DNA from: Rostrohypoxylon terebratum
Taxonomy: Eukaryota > Ascomycota > Sordariomycetes > Xylariales > Hypoxylaceae
Assembly: GCA_022497145.1 (NCBI GenBank)
Contig: MU385953.1
Location: 1-64,000 of the forward strand
Length of the DNA stretch: 64,000 nucleotides
Reading direction: 5' to 3'
This document shows positions 56,543-64,000 of the stretch, piece after piece. Every line of letters starts with the position of its first letter. Position 1 is the stretch's first letter. The translations under genes were made by a program, and so were the position numbers. The notes below the pieces were generated by a model. The model saw only the letters and a list, made by a program, of their open reading frames with translations, made no database searches and was not told where the DNA came from.

Positions 56543-58161
56543 GACGGCTCTCTAATCCGTGATGGTAAACCCTCTCAGCCAGTCGAAAAACTGCCGTGTA
56601 ATTCTAGGCATGTGTATTGTGCAATCCGAATTGCGCAAGACAATTAGATGTATGCTGTAGCTTAAGATGCAATAAAATTGAATAGATAAAATAGAGACGA
56701 TGAGGTTAGGTAGGTGGTTAAGTGACCTATGTCAGCGTATCATCGTAATGTTTATGGGTAGTATAGTGTAAGTGTAGAATTACAAGTTGGTGACAAAAGG
56801 TGAAAGAAACTTGGAGACGGAGAACTTGGAAGCCAAGAAAGAGGTTGGAGAGCAATGTCGCGCATCGTAGAAATCGACAGGAACGACTCCCATGTCAAGA
56901 AGTTTCTCTTTCAAGGTCGGGGTTATGCTAAGTGTGAACGATAAACAGGGGTATAGAGACTTTCGGGATAATGGTGTGGGGTAACTCAACTATTTGAAGG
57001 CATGGGGCATGGGGGTTTCCATCTTTGGTCCTTTGGATGAGGGGAAGAAAGAACAATTAGGTATTAACAGCGTACTAATTAAGCCGTACCTACTAATACC
57101 TACTATGTAATACCTACTAGGTACTAAGTCTTACACAGTATTGTACACTACTGTGTTCTACTTCAATGTTGAGCACGTACAGCATACATGATGCAGATAA
57201 TGTGCTCCCGGTATACTGAACACACATGTAACATTGGAGATCATATATGTGGCTTCTATGCCGTAGATAGGCACGTCAAGACTGGTTGGCAAATGACGAT
57301 ACTGGGTACATCCATAGGTGTTCGTCCAATGATTCGGAAATCTGATCTCCAGGGCTGTACGGAGGGACTTGCAGCTAAAGTTCAGGGCTGCATCCCACTT
57401 CAAGTGATATATGTACTCTTATAGGTGGTACAGATGTATCTCCTAGGCAGCTAGGGTCTGCCTATCAAATTGAAAAGTGGCTGTCGTTGAGATAACCTCA
57501 AACCTGCAGGCCTTGACTAGGTATGAGATCATACAATTGAAGATGAATTGTTGGCTTAGTCCACGTCGCAATGATGTTCGTAGAATTCAATTGAAACCTG
57601 TAGAAAGAAAGAACTAACTCAACCGCTTTGTTGTTCCGGGACCTGTCAAACTTTCAAGGTTCCAATACGCACATGGCAGTACCTACATTTGTGTACCTAA
57701 AAAGGTACATCCACATGTACCTCCACATGTACCTGGTCGGATAATCACAAGGTTGGCCCGAACTAGCAGGTATCGAACATCGATACGTAGGTAACTTCCG
57801 GGGTATTGGATGCCATTTCGTCGACCCATCTGCCATCCAATAATTCAATACACCCAATACCCAATACCCAATACTTCCAGCAGACTCATCCGAATCCAAT
57901 CAGTTCAACATCTGATGCTCGTGGAGCGGAGAACAAATCAACACCGCTTGCTCGGTTAATACGCAAGTAATTACCGTTATCTTGCGAGCTTCAGCTCATC
58001 GCTTACCTTCCGCGCTCTTACTTAACTACCTAGAATCCTAGAATCCCAGGACCTAGATAGCTTTCGGGCTTCACAAGCACTGCAAAACAATTTACAGAGC
58101 TTTGGAATGAATGCCACAATAGCTTACCAGTTCCATCTCCATATTGTTGGATTGAACAGAT
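56543..58161. other. Divergent intergenic region, creC / GEM1
   Basis: No gene is supported. Short tandem TACCTACTA units occur around 57085-57125, and ACCCAATACCCAATACCC near 57850-57872. The region presumably contains both promoters. Confidence 0.45.
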
Positions 58162-60115
58162 ATGGCAACAGGTGCATAACTCTACCACCTCTACTAACTT
58201 GTCGCAACATGTTTTTCTATGACTAACTATTTCGATCCTTATAGTAAGAGTTTGTGTTTGCGGAGATGAAGGCACTGGCAAATCTAGCCTCATCGCATCC
58301 CTCGTTAAGGATGTATTTGTTAGCAATAAGATCCAACCTGTCCTACCACAAATAACCATTCCTCCAAGCATCGGAACCCCCGAAAATGTCACCACTACTA
58401 TCGTCGATACATCAGCGCGTCCGCAAGATCGGACCACACTGCGTAAAGAAATCCGAAAGTCCAACGTCATCCTCCTAGTCTATTCCGACCACTACAGTTA
58501 TGAGCGAGTCGCCTTATTTTGGATGCCCTACTTCCGTTCCCTCGGCGTAAACGTTCCCGTAGTGTTATGCGCCAACAAGTCCGACTTAACCGATAACATC
58601 ACCCCACAAGTCGTTGAAGATGAGATGCTACCTGTCATGAACGAGTTCCGCGAAATCGATTCCTGCATACGAGCAAGTGCTAGAGAACACCAAAATGTCA
58701 ACGAGACATTTTTCCTCTGCCAGAAGGCCGTAACACATCCAATCGCGCCACTCTTTGACTACAAGGAAGGAAACTTAAAGCCAGTCTGCGTGTCAGCTCT
58801 GAAGAGAATATTTTACCTCTGCGACAAGGACCAGGATGGATACCTGAATGACGATGAAATCCAAGAATTTCAGTACAAGTGCTTCGAAAAGCCCTTATCC
58901 CCCGAAGACCTTGATAATATCAAGTTATCGATCGCAAAATCTGTGCCCGGGACCGATACCACGAAAGGTGTTGATATGCGAGGCTTTCTTCAGCTCAATA
59001 AGATATATGCCGAAAAAGGTCGGCACGAAACTATTTGGATTATTCTTCGTAAATATCACTATACAGACAGCTTGAGCTTGGAGGACAATTTCATCCACCC
59101 AAAATTGGATGTTCCAGAATACGCTTCCGCCGAGTTGAGCCCAGCTGGGTATCGGTTCTTCATGGACCTATTCCTCTTATTTGATAAGGATAACGATGGC
59201 GGTTTGAACAACCAAGAACTACGCGCACTGTTCGCTCCCACTCCTGGCCTACCCCTTTCGTGGGTAGAATCTTCGTTCCCATCCACAACTGTGCGCAACG
59301 AAGCTGGCTACATCACACTACAAGGATGGCTTGCACAGTGGAGCATGACGACGTTCCTTGAACCAAAAACTACTTTAGAATATCTTGCATACTTAGGTTT
59401 TGAGCCCCCAAATGCTAGGGAATCTCTGACGTCAGCCTTGAAAGTAACAAAACCCCGGAAAAGGAGAAGACGCCCAGGCCGAGTTGAACGGAATGTCGTA
59501 CTCTGCTACATCATTGGCGGCTCGGGGGCTGGCAAATCATCTCTTCTGGATGCGTTCCTAAACCGACCTTTCGACGGCTTGTATAACCCAACTATTAAGC
59601 CTAGGAGGGCTGTGAACAGCGTTGAGCTTCAAGGCGGCAAGCAATGCTACCTAATCCTAGAAGAACTCGGGGAACTGGAACCAGCTATTCTAGAGAACCA
59701 AGTCAGATTAGATTCGTGTGATCTCATCTGCTATGCATATGACTCATCAGACCCGGACTCGTTTTCTCATATCGTTGATCTTCGAAAGCGATACCCTCAG
59801 CTTGATGAGCTGCCTTCAATTTATACAGCTCTCAAGGCTGATAAGGACAAAACTACCCAACGAAGCGAATTGCAACCGGACCAGTACACGTCAAGCTTAA
59901 TGATGAGTACTCCGGTTCACGTGAGTGTGACATGGGATAGTATTGGCGAACTATTCGTCGCTCTAGCTGAGGCTGCCACGAATCCAAGTACGGCATTTCC
60001 TAAAAGCGAAGAACCACCGCCAGACCGTTCCAGTTTATATCTTGCTCTAGCAGCAACTACATGTGCTGGGGTGGCAGCGTTCATGATCTGGAGAAGATCC
60101 ACCAATTCTATCTAG
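58162..60115 (+). CDS. Mitochondrial Rho GTPase Gem1 (Miro)
   Basis: Exon 1 is 58162-58171 (ATGGCAACAG) and exon 2 is 58245-60115, giving 626 aa beginning MATVRVCVCGDEGTGKSSLI. The N-terminal GTPase has GDEGTGKSS near residues 10-18, DTSARPQDR and ANKSD. EF-hand 1 is DKDQDGYLNDDE (about 196-207) and EF-hand 2 is DKDNDGGLNNQE (about 317-328). A C-terminal GTPase has GGSGAGKSSLLD (about 428-439). A tail anchor (LYLALAATTCAGVAAFMIWR) precedes a short basic end. The protein sits in the mitochondrial outer membrane, links calcium and GTP to mitochondrial morphology and inheritance, and regulates the ERMES tether. The exon-1 donor GTGCAT is non-consensus but restores the conserved start. Confidence 0.95.
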
Positions 60116-60943
60116 TAGTATTACTATAAGAATCCACTAAAGCCTTCACCTTTTGTCATATCCATATATCTCCTTTTAATTCAATTGGCTAGGCATCTGT
60201 CAGGCGTACGATATTTTCAACTCTGTGGATTGTGTGGTTGGCATCTAATTTGTTACGACCCTCACTCCGTTGGTTTTCCTTATTCATGATACCCATCTCT
60301 CCTGCTGTCGTTGATGAACACATTGGTGTTAGAGAAACACGTAAACACACTTAGTACTTGATCAATAGAATTCTTGGAAATCGAAGGGAAATGTCTTTCT
60401 ACATGATGCCACGGACTTATATCAATAATCGCCCGCTAAGCTTCTGAAGACTGTATACGAGTTCCCAAATTTTAATGATGTTATGCCTTGCTTTGCTCCT
60501 CAAACTCAGAAAACATACCGCTATCTCATTAAGGTTTATAATCGCTTAGTCTTCCGATTGTTACCACTAACTCCACCATTTTTTCTATCATCTAATCATC
60601 TGTCTCATGTTTTAGCACGTCACTAACGTCTAAGCAACGCAGGGAGCACCTTAGCACGCCGAACGAACTCTGGGGTTCCTTGCTAGAGGGCAGCGTCGAC
60701 GAGTAATAGTAATGGTAATCAGTAACGACCTCGAAAAGAAGTGGACCGTGATGAGATAACGCTTTACGCGATCAGTCATAGCGCTGCCGAGGTTCTCGGG
60801 GGTAATTGGAGCTGTCACTCACCTTGTCTCGAAAATTCAATCCTCACATTCCTAAGCCGAACAGAAGTCCAATCTCGGAGCGCCTACCAACCTCGATCGT
60901 TCTTCCGCATTCGAATTACCTACACAGTTGTCCAAGTGACGCG
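60116..60943. other. Intergenic region
   Basis: No gene. The right part is the presumed promoter and 5' UTR of the peroxidase; the frame upstream of ATG 60944 is open but shows no conserved sequence. Confidence 0.45.
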
Positions 60944-61942
60944 ATGGCGCCGAAGACGCAGACGCAGACGCAGCCCACGGCGGCCCAACTCGAGGACGTC
61001 AAGAAGGCGATCCGCGGACTCCTGCACCAGCCAAACTACGACGACGGCTCCGCAGGCCCCGTGCTCGTGCGGCTCGCGTGGCACGCCTCGGGCACCTACG
61101 ACGCGGCGTCGGACACGGGCGGGTCGCAGGGCGCGGGCATGCGGTGGGAGGCGGAGGGCGGGGACCCGGCGAACGCGGGGCTCCAGCACGCGCGCGCGTT
61201 CCTCGAGCCCGTCAAGCAAGCCTTCCCCTGGCTCACGTACGCCGACCTCTGGACCCTCGCCGCCGTCGTGGCCATACGCGAGATGGGCGGGCCGGAGGTC
61301 CCGTGGATGGGGGGACGCTCGGATTTCGAGGTCGAGACGGACAAGCGCGTGCCGCCTAGGGGACGGTTACCCGATGGCGCGCAGGGCGCGGAACATCTGA
61401 GGAGTGTGTTTTCTAGGATGGGGTTTGACGATCAGGAGATTGTGGCGCTGAGCGGGGCGCATAATTTGGGACGGTGTCATGCTGATAGGTCGGGATTTGA
61501 GGGCAAGTGGGTTAATAACCCGACGAGGTTTTCGAATCAGTATTTTAGGCTGCTGCTTGCGAATGAGAAGGAGTGGAGGAGGAAGACGTTGAAGAATGGA
61601 GTCGTGCAGTTCGTGTACTCGGAGGAAGAGGAGGGGCAGGAGGAGGGTGAGAAGATAGAGGAATTAATGATGTTGCCGACGGATATGTCGTTACTGAGCG
61701 ATCCGGAGTTTAGGCCGTGGGTGGAGAGGTATGCAAAGGATAAGGATTTGTTCTTCGAGCACTTCGCGAAGGTATTTGCGAAGTTGTTGGAGCTGGGGAT
61801 TAAGAGGGATGCGAGTGGTGCCGTTGTTAATCAAGAGAATAAGAAGGAAGGGTATAAGAGTGCGCCGAAGAAGAGCGATACAGCTACGGCAGTCAAGGAG
61901 GATGATAAGAACCAGAGGAGAAAAGAGGGTGCAAAATTATAA
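60944..61942 (+). CDS. Class I heme peroxidase, cytochrome c peroxidase-like, without presequence
   Basis: An intronless frame of 332 aa. The distal heme side has Arg43, Trp46 and His47 in VRLAWHASGTYD. The proximal histidine is His173 in LSGAHNLGRCHADRSG, and Trp189 in GKWVNNPTRFSNQY corresponds to the radical Trp of yeast cytochrome c peroxidase. MMLPTDMSLLSDPEF and EHFAKVFAKLLELGI are family hallmarks. It reduces hydrogen peroxide. No mitochondrial presequence is seen, so it resembles the cytosolic CCP-like group. The C-terminus adds a Lys-rich tail (KKEGYKSAPKKSDTATAVKE). Codon use changes sharply near 61395: before it third positions are nearly all G/C, afterwards they are mixed. Confidence 0.93.
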   Translation: MAPKTQTQTQPTAAQLEDVKKAIRGLLHQPNYDDGSAGPVLVRLAWHASGTYDAASDTGGSQGAGMRWEAEGGDPANAGLQHARAFLEPVKQAFPWLTYADLWTLAAVVAIREMGGPEVPWMGGRSDFEVETDKRVPPRGRLPDGAQGAEHLRSVFSRMGFDDQEIVALSGAHNLGRCHADRSGFEGKWVNNPTRFSNQYFRLLLANEKEWRRKTLKNGVVQFVYSEEEEGQEEGEKIEELMMLPTDMSLLSDPEFRPWVERYAKDKDLFFEHFAKVFAKLLELGIKRDASGAVVNQENKKEGYKSAPKKSDTATAVKEDDKNQRRKEGAKL

Positions 61943-62238
61943 ATGGATTATAGACGGTGACGGTGAGAGCATGGAGTGCCTATAGATTAGACGGTTAGAT
62001 CGCTAGACGGGTAGACGAGTATACCTCGGTGGAAACCAAGAAGTAGATTAGAGGTCATAGACGTAGGGTCAACACTATACCAAGTAGAACTTGTAGATTG
62101 GACTGGACCAGATCAGATCACAATATGTATAATTCGTTATCGATCATAGTCGTAACATCGTGTGTATTACTAGCTGAAGCCGTCTTAGACCCTATCAGCA
62201 GTAGTCAACTCATCGAAAGAGAGGAGGAACTAGAGTAA

Positions 62239-63556
62239 CTAAGCTTCCTCATCGTCATCATCATCATCTTCTTCATCTTCTTCGTCCTCATCTAAATCCA
62301 TCTCCTCAGCCTGTCGGCGTCCCCTTCCTCCTTCGGTTCGTTCCTTTTTGACGACACGATCCTGGATAACTCGCATGGATGTATCACCATCGGCATCGAT
62401 AGTGTCACCCTCACCCCCACCCTCGTCGTCGTCATCGTCCTCATTGCGCTCTGCTGCAAGTCGCCGTTTGATGAGACGAAGTCGGACCGGGTCGGGTTGG
62501 AAATCTTTAATCGTGACTACCTATAGCCAAGTTAGACATCATGAAATATCGACAATAAAGGAAGAGGGAAAGGGTATATATGACTCCACATACCTTATTG
62601 CACCCCGTCTGCGGACACCGCGCCCGTCGACCGGGTTGGTTCATAAGGAACTGGGTGATAGAGTTCTTCTCGAAGGTATGTTTGCACACGGAGCTAGTGT
62701 ACGGGTCCTGCATAACAGCCATAGACAGCGGACAATGGATATCCAACTGCTCTCCCGCAATGACCAACTCCTCGTCCTCGTCTTCGTCCTCTTCGCCCCC
62801 GTTCTGGCCGAACCATTTCGAAGCATCGGGTAACGGCTTTCCATCGTCGCCGTGCACGGCGTCATGCCAAAGGCGCTTGAAGCCGATATAATCGTTGTTA
62901 TGGCCGTACTTCTCGTACATGCTCTTCGCATCGTACTCCCTCTTCGCCATCTCCTTTGCCCGACCCAACAACACCATCGTATCCCTCCACTCCTGCCCCT
63001 CCGGCCCCTCCATCTCCTCATCCACCTCATCCACCTCATCCACGCCCCTAGCCCCCAGTCTCCGCATCTCGTCCTCCAACTTCACAGCCGTAGCGCCGAC
63101 CGCCATATTCTCATCCTCCAGCTCGACCTTGCGATCGATGACGTCCCGCACAGCGCCCTCGCACGCCTCCGTCAGAGCAGGCACCTCCCCCTTAAGCACC
63201 AGCACCGCCTTCTCCTCCGCCCTCTCCCGGTCGTTCTTCTCCTCCGCCCCGGTCTCCGCCCGCTTCTCCTGCAGCCGCTTCAGCGCGCGCGAGCGCTCCG
63301 CCGACCGGTCGTTGATGTCCCGCACCGCGGCGCTGAGCAGCTCGACGCTCTTGCCGAGGTGCGCCGCGTACCCGCGCGCGTCCTTGCCCGCGGACAGCGC
63401 CTGCAGCTCGCGGATCTGGGGCGCGCTGAGGGGGTACGAGAGCGGTTCGTATTCGGGGAGGGGCGTGGGGCCTTGGCGGCGAGAGGTGGAGGCGGTAGAC
63501 TGGGTGGTGCTACTGGGCCGCGGACGCCCGGTTTGGAGTCGGCGTTTGCTCGACAT
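62239..63556 (-). CDS. SUMO E3 ligase Nse2/Mms21 (SMC5-SMC6 complex)
   Basis: Exons 63556-62594 and 62520-62239 give 414 aa. The N-terminal two thirds are helical and charged (LSAAVRDINDRSAERSRALK, AVRDVIDRKVELEDENMAVG), consistent with the coiled part that packs on Smc5. An SP-RING of zf-Nse type spans about 275-330: CPLSMAVMQDPYTSSVCKHT with Cys275, Cys291 and His293, then CPQTGC with Cys314 and Cys319, continued by exon 2 VVTIKDFQPDPVRLRLIKRR. The tail is extremely acidic (long Asp/Glu run). It promotes sumoylation in DNA repair and chromosome segregation. SP-RINGs use only part of the usual RING ligand set, which matches. Confidence 0.92.
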
Positions 63557-64000
63557 GTTTTTTCCCCCTGGGTCTTGGATTGATGAGGTCGCGGGTCGGT
63601 TTCGGGTAAATGGGTAGTTTGTGGGGTTATTGCAGACTAATACCTTGTGTAGGTGTTTAGAGGTTTGTTCGGCGATTGTTGGGGGGGACGGCGATATGGT
63701 ACGTGTAGGCTGAGGAGTTTGGAAAAACGAAAATGAAAATGAAAATGAAATATTGAAATGGCTTGTACCTTGTACGCGTCGAGGCGCGTCTTATCAGTAA
63801 AGTGTTTAAGATAAGGTATTCCGACAGCCTGGACAGTGCTATCTAAGGTTATCACAGTGGGGAAATGGCCTAGGAATGGCGGGGCAGAGAATAAACCCCT
63901 CGGTGATCCGTAACATGGCTGCATGGATGGGATGTCATTAGCACAAATTCGTATAACCTCGCATAACTTTCATAATACATCCCGTTCCTAGTCCAAACCA
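63557..64000. other. Upstream region of NSE2, window edge
   Basis: A minus-strand frame at 63637-63924 has no recognisable homology and ends about 80 bp before the NSE2 start, so it is probably not a gene. A GAAAAT repeat (AAAATGAAAATGAAAATGAA) lies near 63729-63748. Confidence 0.4.

Noticed and set aside
56780..56989. Minus-strand 69-codon frame upstream of creC
   Set aside because: Lies in the creC/GEM1 promoter region, with no recognisable family.
63637..63924. 95-codon minus-strand frame upstream of NSE2
   Set aside because: Ends about 80 bp before the NSE2 start and has low-complexity FHFHFHF; not a credible gene.

Overview
The window is nuclear DNA of a filamentous ascomycete, most likely a Sordariomycete (inferred; no rRNA marker is present). 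Genes carry short GT-AG introns of about 40-110 nt. Ascomycete-specific families are present (HET domain, DUF7730, Clr5 domain, fungal rhodopsin-domain membrane protein, CreC and CreD). There are no bacterial operons, tRNAs, rRNAs or CRISPR arrays. Exon structures below were built by eye from reading frame, splice consensus and comparison between paralogues.

Bases 1-21,000 are an accessory, secondary-metabolism-like region. They hold three intact O-methyltransferase-fold genes, a cytochrome P450, an NmrA-like protein, a 14-TM type MFS exporter and a rhodopsin-domain membrane protein. The region is also decaying: an O-methyltransferase with in-frame stops, a lone O-methyltransferase 3' exon, a decayed JmjC/cupin-like gene and an orphan AAA-ATPase C-terminus. 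A 485-bp MITE-like element with perfect 8-bp target-site duplications sits in the last codons of one O-methyltransferase and now supplies its stop codon. No PKS, NRPS or terpene synthase is in view, so a backbone enzyme, if there is one, lies to the left of position 1.

Bases 21,000-31,000 are a mixed accessory stretch: a DUF7730 protein, a secreted streptogrisin-like serine protease (bacterial-type family), a HET-domain gene cut by one TGA, and an unrecognised 243-aa ORF. Gene density is low.

Bases 32,000-64,000 are conserved housekeeping and regulatory sequence: alanine aminotransferase, proteasome lid subunit Rpn7, mRNA cap guanine-N7 methyltransferase, a Clr5-domain protein, a BAR-PH (Slm1-like) protein, arrestin CreD, WD40 protein CreC, mitochondrial Rho GTPase Gem1, a cytochrome c peroxidase-like protein and SUMO ligase Nse2. 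CreD and CreC, both in carbon catabolite repression, lie on the same strand and are separated by a 6.1-kb stretch in which I see no gene.

The most interesting points are: two O-methyltransferase-fold paralogues that both lack the catalytic histidine; the MITE that rewrote a C-terminus; short-period tandem repeats in the two divergent cluster promoters; a 5-nt first coding exon in creC; and a dispersed family of ACCTAGGT-type palindromes confined to non-coding DNA.
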